Assembly: GCA_945905915.1 (NCBI GenBank)
Contig: CAMDQL010000022.1
Span: forward strand, 1-22,629
Source of the DNA: Flavobacterium psychrophilum
GTDB taxonomy: Bacteria; Bacteroidota; Bacteroidia; Flavobacteriales; Flavobacteriaceae
Length of the DNA stretch: 22,629 bases
Direction of reading: 5' to 3'
Made by a program: the position numbers and the translations under genes. Each line of letters starts with the position of its first letter. Within the stretch, counting starts at the first letter, position 1. The notes under the pieces are model-generated. The model searched no databases. It was not told the DNA's origin and saw nothing but the letters and a program-made list of their open reading frames with translations. Below are positions 8,527-16,638 of the stretch, in pieces.

Positions 8527-8543
8527 AAAATAAATTATCTTTG
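8514..8543 (+). promoter_or_regulatory. Promoter of lysS
   Basis: TTG (8514-8516), a 19-nt spacer, then TATCTTTG (8536-8543), an exact fit to the Bacteroidota -33/-7 promoter. The -7 box ends 19 nt before the ATG. Confidence 0.7.
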
Positions 8544-8562
8544 CACGTTAAAATACAATACT

Positions 8563-10260
8563 ATGCAACTTTCCGAACAAGAAATCATTAGAAGAGACAA
8601 ACTAAACGCTTTGCGCGAATTAGGCATTAACCCTTATCCTGCAGATTTATTTCCTGTAAATCACACTTCAAAGCAAATCAAAGCCAATTTTACAGAAGGT
8701 AAAAAAGTTATTTTAGCAGGTCGTTTAATGAGCGTTCGTGATCAAGGTAAAGCCGCTTTTGCTGAAATTCAGGATAGCGAAGGCAGAATGCAAGTCTATT
8801 TTAATAGAGATTTTATTTGCCAAGGCGAAGACAAAACATTATACAACCAAGTTTTTAAAAAATTAACCGATTTAGGAGATTTTATAGGTATTGAAGGCAA
8901 ATTGTTTATGACGAAAGTAGGTGCGATGTGTGTTCGTGTGGATGATTTTAAAATGTTGAGCAAAACATTGAAACCGCTTCCGTTACCAAAAACTGATGAA
9001 GAAGGTCATGTATTTGATGCGTTTACCGATCCTGAATTACGTTACCGAATGCGCTATGTTGATTTAGTGGTGAATCCGCAAGTGAAAGAAGTTTTTGTAA
9101 AAAGAACAAAATTGTTCACTGCTATGCGAACATTTTTCAATGAAGCGGGTTACATGGAAGTTGAAACTCCAGTTTTGCAATCGATTCCAGGTGGTGCTGC
9201 TGCTCGCCCTTTTATAACGCATCATAATAGTTTAGATATTCCTTTATATATGCGAATTGCTAACGAATTATATTTAAAAAGATTAATCGTTGGTGGATTT
9301 GATGGAGTTTACGAATTTTCGAAAAACTTCCGTAACGAAGGAATGGACAGAACCCACAATCCAGAATTTACCGCCATGGAAATTTATGTAGCTTACAAAG
9401 ACTACAATTGGATGATGGAAATGACCGAAAACCTTTTAGAATATTGTGCTAATCAAGTAAACGGAACAACCGAGGCTACTTTTGGCGAACATAAAGTAAA
9501 CTTCAAAGCACCTTATGCAAGAGTTACCATGACCGATGCTATCAAACAATTTACCGGTTTTGATATTACCGGAAAATCGGAAGACGAATTGCGCGAAGCT
9601 GCAAAATCGATGGGAATCGAAGTAAACGATACGATGGGTAAAGGAAAATTAATTGATGAAATTTTTGGTGAAAAATGCGAAGGCAACTTCATTCAACCAA
9701 CATTCATTACCGATTATCCGAAAGAAATGTCGCCTTTATGTAAATCACACCGAGACAATCCTGAATTAACAGAGCGTTTTGAGTTAATGGTTTGTGGAAA
9801 AGAAATTGCGAATGCGTATTCAGAACTAAATGACCCAATTGACCAACGCGATCGTTTTGAAGCGCAAATGGCTTTAGCCGAAAAAGGTGATGATGAAGCT
9901 AACGGAATAATTGACGAAGATTTCTTGCGCGCTTTAGAATATGGAATGCCACCAACTTCTGGATTAGGAATTGGTATGGATCGATTAATTATGTTTTTAA
10001 CTAATAATCCGTCGATTCAAGAAGTATTGTTTTTCCCTCAAATGCGTCCTGAGAAGAAAGGTCCAGAATTAACCGAAGATGAAAAACACATTATCGAAAT
10101 TTTAAAAGCTAACGAAGGTATTTCAATTGGCGACTTAAAAATAAAAGCTGATTTAAGCGGAAAAAAATGGGACGCTGCCAGCAAAGGCATTAGTAAACAC
10201 GGCTTGATGAAAATTACAGTTGATGGAGAAAATAAAATTGCAGAATATATAGGAAAATAA
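8563..10260 (+). CDS. lysS: Lysyl-tRNA synthetase, class II
   Basis: Charges tRNA-Lys with lysine in the cytoplasm. The 565-residue protein has an N-terminal anticodon-binding OB fold (about 50-155, with VRDQGKAAFAEIQDSEGRMQVYFN). The class II catalytic core follows: RYRMRYVDLVVNP, a motif 2 region NFRNEGMDRTHNPEFTAMEIY, and motif 3 in GMPPTSGLGIGMDRL. Residues after about 500 form a C-terminal extension beyond the E. coli length of 505, with a winged-helix look (ILKANEGISIGDLKIKADLSG). From memory this extension is common in flavobacterial LysRS. The ATG follows a good promoter and a perfect terminator lies directly after the stop, so the gene is probably monocistronic. Confidence 0.97.
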   Translation: MQLSEQEIIRRDKLNALRELGINPYPADLFPVNHTSKQIKANFTEGKKVILAGRLMSVRDQGKAAFAEIQDSEGRMQVYFNRDFICQGEDKTLYNQVFKKLTDLGDFIGIEGKLFMTKVGAMCVRVDDFKMLSKTLKPLPLPKTDEEGHVFDAFTDPELRYRMRYVDLVVNPQVKEVFVKRTKLFTAMRTFFNEAGYMEVETPVLQSIPGGAAARPFITHHNSLDIPLYMRIANELYLKRLIVGGFDGVYEFSKNFRNEGMDRTHNPEFTAMEIYVAYKDYNWMMEMTENLLEYCANQVNGTTEATFGEHKVNFKAPYARVTMTDAIKQFTGFDITGKSEDELREAAKSMGIEVNDTMGKGKLIDEIFGEKCEGNFIQPTFITDYPKEMSPLCKSHRDNPELTERFELMVCGKEIANAYSELNDPIDQRDRFEAQMALAEKGDDEANGIIDEDFLRALEYGMPPTSGLGIGMDRLIMFLTNNPSIQEVLFFPQMRPEKKGPELTEDEKHIIEILKANEGISIGDLKIKADLSGKKWDAASKGISKHGLMKITVDGENKIAEYIGK

Positions 10261-10290
10261 ATAAAAGGGACTCATTTGAGTCCCTTTTAT
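10261..10290 (+). terminator. Intrinsic terminator of lysS
   Basis: A perfect 14-bp inverted repeat (left arm 10261-10274, right arm 10277-10290) with core AAAAGGGACTCA/TGAGTCCCTTTT and a T-rich 3' arm, starting at the base after the lysS stop codon. Confidence 0.9.
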
Positions 10291-10318
10291 TATGGATTTA
10301 AATTTATGTTCTGCTGTT

Positions 10319-10360
10319 GGTTAAACCTTTTTAAAAAAGGTGGGTCTTATTATCAAACCC
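10319..10360. promoter_or_regulatory. Cluster of short inverted repeats upstream of the small exported-protein gene
   Basis: Three overlapping or adjacent dyads occur: GGTTAAACC (10319-10327), ACCTTTTTAAAAAAGGT (10325-10341) and GGGT...ACCC (10342-10345 with 10357-10360). They lie 18-59 bp before the ATG at 10378, where no TAnnTTTG box is seen. They could be an operator or an RNA hairpin. The function is unproven. Confidence 0.3.
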
Positions 10361-10377
10361 TTAAATAAAAAGAACCT

Positions 10378-10812
10378 ATGAAAAAATTAATTGTAACCAT
10401 CGTTTTAGTAATTTCATCGCTATCATTTGCACAAGAAAAAAGCAAATTAAGTCCTGAACAACAAACAGAATTGCAAGTCAAAAAAATGACTTTGGATTTA
10501 GATTTAGATACTAAACAACAAAATGAACTCAAAACCATTTTACTGGAACAAAACAAAAAAAGAGCGACTAAAATAGCTGAATTAAAAGATAAAAAGAAAC
10601 AAGGTGTAAAACTTTCAGCAAATGAAAAATTTGAAATGAAAAGTAAAATGCTAGATGAAAAAATTGAACATAAAGCCCGAATGAAAAAAATTCTAAAACC
10701 TGAACAATTTCAAAAATGGGAACAACATCAAGAAAATAGAACTAAAAAAGTGAACCAAAAAAGAAAAAACAATAAAGAAAAAAGAAAAGTCACTCAAAAA
10801 ACTGAAGAATAG
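10378..10812 (+). CDS. Small exported Lys-rich protein with two LxPEQ motifs (Spy/CpxP-like)
   Basis: A 144-residue protein with a signal peptide (hydrophobic to about residue 16, cleavage near SFAQ). The mature part is almost entirely charged and predicted helical. It has LSPEQQ at residue 24 and LKPEQFQKW near residue 106, resembling the LTxxQ motifs of the periplasmic Spy/CpxP family. Like that family it could be a periplasmic chaperone or envelope-stress protein, but the resemblance is only at motif level. The last 30 residues are strongly basic. It is followed by a second small exported protein with the same motif. No TAnnTTTG box precedes it; inverted repeats lie there instead. The ATG 10378 is the only sensible start. 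Confidence 0.6.
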   Translation: MKKLIVTIVLVISSLSFAQEKSKLSPEQQTELQVKKMTLDLDLDTKQQNELKTILLEQNKKRATKIAELKDKKKQGVKLSANEKFEMKSKMLDEKIEHKARMKKILKPEQFQKWEQHQENRTKKVNQKRKNNKEKRKVTQKTEE

Positions 10813-10825
10813 TTTTACTTCTTTT

Positions 10826-10855
10826 TTGGTTATCCCAAAAAAAATATTAAATTTG
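10826..10855 (+). promoter_or_regulatory. Promoter of the second small exported-protein gene
   Basis: TTG (10826-10828), exactly 19 nt, then TAAATTTG (10848-10855), an ideal Bacteroidota promoter. It ends 27 nt before the ATG 10883. This gene can therefore be transcribed separately from its upstream neighbour. Confidence 0.65.
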
Positions 10856-10882
10856 GAAATCAAAATTAAAGAAATAAAATTT

Positions 10883-11203
10883 ATGAAAAATATATTTGCT
10901 GTAATTGTATTATTTTTTGCCTTTACAAATATCGTTTCTGCTCAAGAAACTGAAAAAAAAGACCCTTATGTTTTTGCTAAAAATGAATTAATTGCGCTAT
11001 TAAAAGTAGTTCAACTTGACCAACAAATAGAAATAGCTTTAAATAATTTATTGATATACAAGCATGAAACTCTTTTAAAATATCCAGAACAAAAAGCTGA
11101 ATTAGCTAAAACTATGGAGGGAAAACTTAAAGGAACACTTACACCAGAACAATTTTCAAAAGTTAAAAAAGATAAAGTTTTATTTAACGATTTATTATAT
11201 TAA
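10883..11203 (+). CDS. Small exported protein with an LTPEQF motif, function unknown
   Basis: A 106-residue protein with a signal peptide ending VSAQ (about residue 21). The mature part is helical and charged, with LTPEQFSKVKKD at residues 86-97, close to LKPEQFQKW of the preceding gene product. The two may be distant paralogues. I chose ATG 10883: the frame extends upstream to a TTG at 10826, but that TTG is the -33 element of a well-formed promoter and the longer product would lose the N-terminal signal peptide. No known domain is recognised. The gene ends at a shared terminator with hemL. Confidence 0.6.
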   Translation: MKNIFAVIVLFFAFTNIVSAQETEKKDPYVFAKNELIALLKVVQLDQQIEIALNNLLIYKHETLLKYPEQKAELAKTMEGKLKGTLTPEQFSKVKKDKVLFNDLLY

Positions 11204-11234
11204 AAAAAATGTCCCAAATTGGGACATTTTTTTT
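11202..11234. terminator. Bidirectional terminator between the small exported-protein gene and hemL
   Basis: A 15-bp stem (11202-11216 with 11220-11234) with core ATGTCCCA/TGGGACAT, flanked by A8 on the left and T8 on the right. It therefore reads as stem plus T tract in both directions. It overlaps the stop codons of both convergent genes. Confidence 0.85.
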
Positions 11235-12519
11235 ATAATTCTTTTGCTGTTTCTGCAATTGCTTTAATTGTAAAATCTAAATCTTCATACGTTAAAGCAT
11301 CCGTGATAAACCATGTTTCATAGGCCGAAGGGGCAATATACACACCGCGCTTTAGCAAGCCGTGAAAAAACTTCTTAAATGTATCGTTATCGCCATTTTT
11401 AGCCGTTGCAAAATCATAGACAGGATTAGCGTCAAAATGAACTGAAATCATTGATCCTAACCTATTTATTGTATGGATAACATTTGCTTCGGATAAAACT
11501 TTTTTAATTCCATTTTCTAAATAGGCTGTTTTTTCAGCTAATCGTTTGAAAATTTCTGCATCTGCATTTAATGCTTTGAGCATTTCTAATCCGGCTGCCA
11601 TAGCTAATGGATTTCCTGATAAAGTTCCTGCTTGATATACTGGACCAAGTGGCGCTAAATTATTCATAATTGCTGAACGAGCAGCAAAAGCACCTACTGG
11701 CAAACCTCCACCTATCACTTTTCCAAAACAAACGATATCGGCTTTAATTCCGTATAATTCTTGAACACCACCTTTTGCTAGACGAAATCCAGTCATTACT
11801 TCATCAAAAATAAGCAAGGTTCCGTTTTCAGAACAAAGAGTTCTTAAATCTTCTAAAAAACCGCTTTTTGGAGGAATACATCCCATGTTTCCCGCAACAG
11901 GTTCTACAATAATTGCAGCAATTTCATTCTTGTTTGATTCAAATAAGGCTTTAACATTTTCGATATCATTATAATTTGCTAACAACGTATCTTTTGCTGT
12001 TCCTACTGTAACTCCTGGGCTATTTGGCACACCAAACGTACTCAACCCGCTTCCTGCAGCGATTAAAAACGAATCAGAATGACCGTGATAACAACCTGAA
12101 AACTTAATTATTTTGTCGCGCTTTGTAAATCCTCTTGCCAAGCGAATGGCGCTCATACAAGCTTCTGTTCCCGAATTTACAAAACGAATTTTATCAATAT
12201 TAGGCACCATTGAAATGGCCAATTGAGCTATTTGTGTCTCTAATTCGGTAGGCATTCCAAAGGAAGTTCCTTTTTTTGCCTTTTCAATAACTGCATTAAC
12301 AACAGGTTCATAGGCATGACCTAAAATCATTGGACCCCAAGAATTAATATAATCAATCAACCTATTTCCGTCTTCATCATATAAATAGGCGCCCTTTGCT
12401 TCTTTTACAAAAATAGGCGTTCCCCCAACTCCTTTAAATGCTCTCACGGGAGAATTTACGCCACCCGGAATTACTTTATTGGCTTCAACAAATAACTCGC
12501 TACTTCTTTTGTATAACAT
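11233..12519 (-). CDS. hemL: Glutamate-1-semialdehyde 2,1-aminomutase
   Basis: Converts glutamate-1-semialdehyde to 5-aminolevulinate, the last step of the C5 route to tetrapyrroles, using PLP/PMP. The 428-residue protein starts [16 protein letters not shown] and has [31 protein letters not shown] and [16 protein letters not shown] supplies the PLP-ring Asp. Lys267 in [11 protein letters not shown] should form the Schiff base. Length is standard. It is the last gene of a three-gene leftward operon: its ATG overlaps the preceding stop by one base (TAATG), which suggests translational coupling. The bidirectional terminator follows. Confidence 0.97.
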   Translation of the reverse strand: MLYKRSSELFVEANKVIPGGVNSPVRAFKGVGGTPIFVKEAKGAYLYDEDGNRLIDYINSWGPMILGHAYEPVVNAVIEKAKKGTSFGMPTELETQIAQLAISMVPNIDKIRFVNSGTEACMSAIRLARGFTKRDKIIKFSGCYHGHSDSFLIAAGSGLSTFGVPNSPGVTVGTAKDTLLANYNDIENVKALFESNKNEIAAIIVEPVAGNMGCIPPKSGFLEDLRTLCSENGTLLIFDEVMTGFRLAKGGVQELYGIKADIVCFGKVIGGGLPVGAFAARSAIMNNLAPLGPVYQAGTLSGNPLAMAAGLEMLKALNADAEIFKRLAEKTAYLENGIKKVLSEANVIHTINRLGSMISVHFDANPVYDFATAKNGDNDTFKKFFHGLLKRGVYIAPSAYETWFITDALTYEDLDFTIKAIAETAKEL

Positions 12520-13379
12520 TACTTTATTTTTATTTTTTGACCTATCGAAATGGTATTATCAATTAGATTATTCAACTTTTTTAAATCTTCCACCGTTTGA
12601 TTGAACTTTTTTGATAACGAATACAACGTATCACCTTGCTGAATGGTATAATATCCTTCAGAAATTTCCAATACAGGATCTTTTTTTACTGGAATATAAT
12701 TTCTATTCAACACCTCATTATCGTATTTATACAACTCGAATCGTTCAATTAATCCAATTAACTTATCGGGATATTTAACATCAGTAGCATAGCCCGCAGC
12801 TTTTAATCCTCTAGCCCATGATTGATAATCGCCTTTGTCCAATTTAAACAAAGTTGCATATCTGCTTCGCGAAGTTAAAAACAAAGAATGATCTTTATAC
12901 GATTCTGATGGTTGCGTATATTTTCTGAAACACTCTTGTTCGGCATCGTCATCGTGTTTTACACTATCACCTGTCCAACCAGTATGGCATTTGATTCCGA
13001 AATGATTGTTAGCAGATTGTGCTAATTTTCCTTTTCCAGCTCCCGATTCTAATATTCCTTGCGCTAAAATTATACTCGCCGGAATACCGTGCGTTTTCAT
13101 GCTATTTTTTGCAATCTCATGAAAACTGGCAACATATAGCTTAATTTCCTCTTCATAGGTTTTTACATTTGAAGTGGCCTGCAATTCAATCTCATCACCG
13201 TTTTTGCTTTTTTGGTTCGAATCGATTTGAGCTTTAGATTGCTTTTTATCTGTTGTTGAAACAACTTTTTTCTTGGCAGATGTTGTTTTTGTTTTCGAAG
13301 TAGTTCTTACAACAGATCTTGAACTTGTACAACTTAATATTAAGAAAACAAGAAAAACTAGGCTAATTTTTTTAATCAT
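12519..13379 (-). CDS. Glucosaminidase (GH73)-LysM lipoprotein, peptidoglycan hydrolase
   Basis: A 286-residue protein with a lipoprotein signal ending LILSC (Cys17), then a Ser/Thr/Lys-rich linker to about residue 75. Residues about 80-220 form a mannosyl-glycoprotein endo-beta-N-acetylglucosaminidase/GH73-type domain. It contains [23 protein letters not shown], whose Glu should be the catalytic acid, and [26 protein letters not shown] and [14 protein letters not shown]-terminal LysM (about 242-286, [17 protein letters not shown]) binds peptidoglycan. It likely trims glycan strands from the outer-membrane inner leaflet. Its start overlaps the upstream gene by 8 bp and its stop overlaps hemL by 1 bp, so all three are probably co-translated. 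Confidence 0.9.
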   Translation of the reverse strand: MIKKISLVFLVFLILSCTSSRSVVRTTSKTKTTSAKKKVVSTTDKKQSKAQIDSNQKSKNGDEIELQATSNVKTYEEEIKLYVASFHEIAKNSMKTHGIPASIILAQGILESGAGKGKLAQSANNHFGIKCHTGWTGDSVKHDDDAEQECFRKYTQPSESYKDHSLFLTSRSRYATLFKLDKGDYQSWARGLKAAGYATDVKYPDKLIGLIERFELYKYDNEVLNRNYIPVKKDPVLEISEGYYTIQQGDTLYSLSKKFNQTVEDLKKLNNLIDNTISIGQKIKIK

Positions 13380-14280
13380 TATACTGTATTATTTTTTTAT
13401 TTTTTGCTTGTAAAACTTGATTCATTCCTAAAATCCCCTGTAATCCACCTGTATGAATTGCGAGAATTTTTGAATGAGGCGGAAAAAAATTGTTCTGAAT
13501 TAAATCAATTATCCCAAACATCATTTTTCCTGAATAAACAGGATCTAAAGGAATTTTGGTTTCTTGATAAAATTGGTTCAAAAAATCAATCAGTTCCTCT
13601 GAAACTTTCCCGTAACCTCCAAAATGATAGGTACAATTAACGTTCCAATTTTTTTTCTGCACAAAATTACAAATTACCTCAGACAAAAAATCACCTTTTA
13701 ACGAAGAAAATCCAATAATTTGTTGGTTTTCGCTTGACGAGTTAATAATTCCAGAAATAGTCCCTCCAGTTCCCATGGCACAACAAATGTGCGAAAATTC
13801 ACTTTTGTCTTCAGAAGTTAAAATTTCTTCGCAACCTTTTATTGCCAAATCATTAGTTCCGCCTTCAGGAATAGGATAAAACGAGCCAAACATCTGTTCT
13901 AATTTCGATAAAAATTCAGGTGAAGTTTTATCACGATAGCTTGTTCGATCTATAAAATGAAATTGCATTCCGTGTTCATGAGCAAATTGTAATGAAGGGT
14001 TTTCTCCAATTTCATCAAATAATTCTTCACCCCGAATAATTCCAACGGTTTCAAAACCAAATTCTTTTCCGGCACCGGCAACAGCAACAATATGATTTGA
14101 AAAAGCCCCGCCAAAAGTGAGCAATTTTTTATATCCTAATCGTTTTGCTTCGGCTAAATTATATTTTAATTTTCTAAATTTATTCCCAGATATTATGGGA
14201 TGCAACAAATCTTCTCTTTTGATAAAAAGCTCAATTCCATTAGGAAAATGAATCGGTATTTTTTGGTTACTGGGCATCAT
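13372..14280 (-). CDS. 1-aminocyclopropane-1-carboxylate deaminase/D-cysteine desulfhydrase family PLP enzyme
   Basis: A fold-type II PLP enzyme of 302 residues. KREDLLHPIISGNKFRKLKYNL contains the Schiff-base Lys. LTFGGAFSNHIVAVAGAGKEFG and AMGTGGTISGI (phosphate-binding loop) are the other hallmarks. The real substrate cannot be told from sequence: it may be D-cysteine, ACC or another small amino acid. I start at ATG 14280 (MMPSNQ), which gives the short N-terminus expected. An ATG at 14331 and a TTG at 14367 lie in frame, but the latter overlaps the divergent DUF5522 gene and its promoter. First gene of an operon with the GH73-LysM gene (8-bp overlap) and hemL. Confidence 0.85.
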   Translation of the reverse strand: MMPSNQKIPIHFPNGIELFIKREDLLHPIISGNKFRKLKYNLAEAKRLGYKKLLTFGGAFSNHIVAVAGAGKEFGFETVGIIRGEELFDEIGENPSLQFAHEHGMQFHFIDRTSYRDKTSPEFLSKLEQMFGSFYPIPEGGTNDLAIKGCEEILTSEDKSEFSHICCAMGTGGTISGIINSSSENQQIIGFSSLKGDFLSEVICNFVQKKNWNVNCTYHFGGYGKVSEELIDFLNQFYQETKIPLDPVYSGKMMFGIIDLIQNNFFPPHSKILAIHTGGLQGILGMNQVLQAKNKKIIQYND

Positions 14281-14346
14281 ACATAAAAATAATTGTTCGT
14301 CATGTAAATATTTAGAAACTAATACAATCATTTGCTGCAAAGTTGC

Positions 14347-14354
14347 TAAATTTG
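14347..14354 (+). promoter_or_regulatory. Candidate -7 box of the DUF5522 gene
   Basis: TAAATTTG, an exact TAnnTTTG match, ends 5 nt before the ATG 14360, so the transcript should be leaderless or nearly so. No TTG occurs at the 19-nt spacing. Confidence 0.45.
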
Positions 14355-14359
14355 TAGCT

Positions 14360-14536
14360 ATGAACAATAAAATAGATCCAAATAATTTAAAAGAAGGAGT
14401 AGATTTTTATTACACTCCTGAAGGATATAAATGTTTTACTGAAAAATACCATTTAAAAAGAGGCTATTGCTGTAAAAGCGGATGTAGACATTGTCCATAT
14501 GGTTTCGACAAAAAAACAGGAACTTTGAAAAAGTAA
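14360..14536 (+). CDS. DUF5522-family small cysteine-rich protein
   Basis: A 58-residue protein starting MNNKIDPNNLKEGVDFYYTP, with no signal peptide. The core is RGYCCKSGCRHCPYGF (residues 34-49): four Cys and a His in a CCxxxCxHC arrangement, followed by PYG. This is the hallmark of the DUF5522 family, whose function is unknown to me. The Cys/His cluster suggests metal binding (Zn or Fe-S), but this is inference. The gene is divergent from the PLP-enzyme gene and its promoter lies in the shared 79-bp gap. The next gene, hutU, follows after 71 bp without an obvious promoter, so they may be co-transcribed. Confidence 0.8.
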   Translation: MNNKIDPNNLKEGVDFYYTPEGYKCFTEKYHLKRGYCCKSGCRHCPYGFDKKTGTLKK

Positions 14537-14537
14537 T

Positions 14538-14596
14538 CAGAATTCAGTCGCAGTTTACAGTAAAAAAATACAACATACAACATACAACATACAATA
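14538..14596. repeat. 7-bp periodic repeats between the DUF5522 gene and hutU
   Basis: The 3' part (14569-14596) is TACAACA three times then TACAATA, in perfect register. The 5' part has CAG at 14538, 14545, 14551 and 14558, nearly 7 bp apart (7, 6, 7). The tract fills most of the 71-bp gap before hutU. Confidence 0.75.
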
Positions 14597-14607
14597 ATAC
14601 ATCAAAA

Positions 14608-16587
14608 ATGACATTTCAAGAACAAATAGCAGAAGGTATTCCAGCAGTATTGCCGCAACCAAAAGCTTATGATACAAACATAAATCATGCGCCTAAGCGA
14701 AAAGAAATTCTTTCAGATGAAGAAAAAAAATTAGCTTTAAAAAACGCTTTACGCTATTTTGACCCCAAACACCATGCCACGTTACTCCCTGAATTTAAAG
14801 CCGAATTGGAAAAATATGGTCGAATTTATATGTATCGTTTCCGTCCAGATTATGAAATGAAAGCAAGACCTATTTCAGACTATCCGGGAAATTCTGAACA
14901 GGCAAAAGCCATTATGTTGATGATACAAAATAATTTAGATTATGCAGTAGCACAACATCCGCATGAATTAATTACTTATGGAGGAAATGGTGCGGTTTTT
15001 CAAAATTGGGCACAATATTTACTCACTATGAAATATTTGTCTGAAATGACAGATGAACAAACGCTATCTATGTATTCTGGTCATCCGATGGGATTATTTC
15101 CTTCACATAAAGAAGCACCAAGAGTTGTAGTTACCAACGGAATGGTAATTCCAAATTACTCTAAACCAGACGATTGGGAAAAAATGAATGCGTTAGGCGT
15201 GTCGCAATACGGACAAATGACCGCAGGAAGTTATATGTATATTGGACCTCAAGGTATTGTTCATGGAACTACAATTACAGTTTTAAACGGTTTTCGAAAA
15301 ATAAAAAAATTACCAAAAGGCGGTTTATTTGTAACTTCTGGATTAGGTGGAATGTCAGGCGCACAACCAAAAGCAGGAAATATCGCGGGTTGTGTTACCG
15401 TTTGTGCAGAAGTGAATCCTAAAATAACACACATTCGACATTCACAAGGTTGGATAAATGAAGTGATTGAAGACATTACACTTTTAGTAGCGAGAGTTAG
15501 AAAAGCGATGGAAACCAATGAAGTAGTTTCTATTGCTTATTTAGGAAATGTAGTAGATGTTTGGGAACGATTTGATGCAGAAAATTTACATATCGATTTA
15601 GGTTCTGACCAAACGTCACTTCATAATCCTTGGGCTGGTGGCTACTACCCAATCGGATTTACATTTGATGAGTCAAATGAAATGATGGCAAATAATCCAA
15701 ATAAATTTAAAGAAGAAGTACAAAAAACGTTGCGTCGACATGCGCTTGCAATTAATAAACATACGGATAAAGGCACGTATTTTTTCGACTACGGAAATGC
15801 GTTTTTACTTGAAGCTTCAAGAGCTGGTGCTGATGTGTTTGCAGAAAATCATATCGATTTTAAATACAATAGTTACGTACAAGATATTATGGGTCCAATG
15901 TGTTTTGATTACGGTTTTGGACCATTTCGTTGGGTTTGTGCCTCAGGAAATCCTGAAGATTTAGCTAAAACTGATGCAATTGCTTGTGCTATTTTAGAAG
16001 AAATGATAAAAACTTCTCCAGAAGAAATTCAACAACAAATGGCCGATAATATTCAATGGATAAAAGGCGCACAAGAAAATAAATTAGTTGTAGGATCGCA
16101 AGCTCGTATTTTATATGCCGATGCCAAAGGACGAATTAAAATTGCAGAAGCATTTAATCAAGCAATAGCTCATGGCGAAATTGGAATGGTAATTTTAGGC
16201 AGAGACCATCATGATGTTTCTGGTACCGATTCGCCATACAGAGAAACATCAAATATTTATGACGGTTCCCGATTTACAGCCGATATGGCTATTCAAAATG
16301 TAATTGGAGATAGTTTCCGAGGTGCCACTTGGGTTTCTATTCATAATGGAGGAGGCGTAGGTTGGGGCGAAGTAATTAATGGAGGTTTTGGCATGCTTCT
16401 TGATGGTACTAAAGAAGCATCTAAACGTTTGGAAATGATGTTATTTTGGGATGTAAACAATGGAATATCAAGAAGAAATTGGGCTAGAAATGAAGGGGCA
16501 ATATTTGCTATAAAACGCGCAATGAAAGCACAACCTTTATTAAGAGTAACTTTACCTAATTTAGTGGATGATTCATTGTTAAATTAA
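14608..16587 (+). CDS. hutU: Urocanate hydratase (long form)
   Basis: Converts urocanate to 4-imidazolone-5-propionate with NAD+ as an electrophilic cofactor, the second step of histidine degradation, in the cytoplasm. The 659-residue product contains ELITYGGNGAVFQNW, GQMTAGSYMYIGPQGIVHGT and GLGGMSGAQPKAG (NAD-binding regions). FDYGFGPFRWVCASGNPEDL has the conserved Cys444. At 659 residues it is about 100 longer than the proteobacterial enzyme (about 555) and nearer the length of animal UROC1. I start at ATG 14608 (MTFQEQIAEGIPA). An in-frame extension to 14491 runs through the heptamer repeat and DUF5522 and is not real. No other hut gene is in the window. Confidence 0.95.
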   Translation: MTFQEQIAEGIPAVLPQPKAYDTNINHAPKRKEILSDEEKKLALKNALRYFDPKHHATLLPEFKAELEKYGRIYMYRFRPDYEMKARPISDYPGNSEQAKAIMLMIQNNLDYAVAQHPHELITYGGNGAVFQNWAQYLLTMKYLSEMTDEQTLSMYSGHPMGLFPSHKEAPRVVVTNGMVIPNYSKPDDWEKMNALGVSQYGQMTAGSYMYIGPQGIVHGTTITVLNGFRKIKKLPKGGLFVTSGLGGMSGAQPKAGNIAGCVTVCAEVNPKITHIRHSQGWINEVIEDITLLVARVRKAMETNEVVSIAYLGNVVDVWERFDAENLHIDLGSDQTSLHNPWAGGYYPIGFTFDESNEMMANNPNKFKEEVQKTLRRHALAINKHTDKGTYFFDYGNAFLLEASRAGADVFAENHIDFKYNSYVQDIMGPMCFDYGFGPFRWVCASGNPEDLAKTDAIACAILEEMIKTSPEEIQQQMADNIQWIKGAQENKLVVGSQARILYADAKGRIKIAEAFNQAIAHGEIGMVILGRDHHDVSGTDSPYRETSNIYDGSRFTADMAIQNVIGDSFRGATWVSIHNGGGVGWGEVINGGFGMLLDGTKEASKRLEMMLFWDVNNGISRRNWARNEGAIFAIKRAMKAQPLLRVTLPNLVDDSLLN

Positions 16588-16638
16588 AATTAAAAAATTT
16601 AGTAACTAATAGTATCCATAACCCTAAAATTAATATGT

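Noticed and set aside
10261..10290. tRNA-like or regulatory RNA hairpin
   Set aside because: A single perfect stem with a T-rich arm directly after lysS is an ordinary intrinsic terminator.
14491..14607. N-terminal extension of hutU
   Set aside because: It runs out of frame through DUF5522 and the 7-bp repeats; the family start is MTFQEQI at 14608.
15174..15518. Overlapping ORFs inside hutU on both strands
   Set aside because: They are shadows of the hutU frame with no recognisable domain, signal or promoter; the same holds for short ORFs inside susD, rnhB and the adhesin gene.
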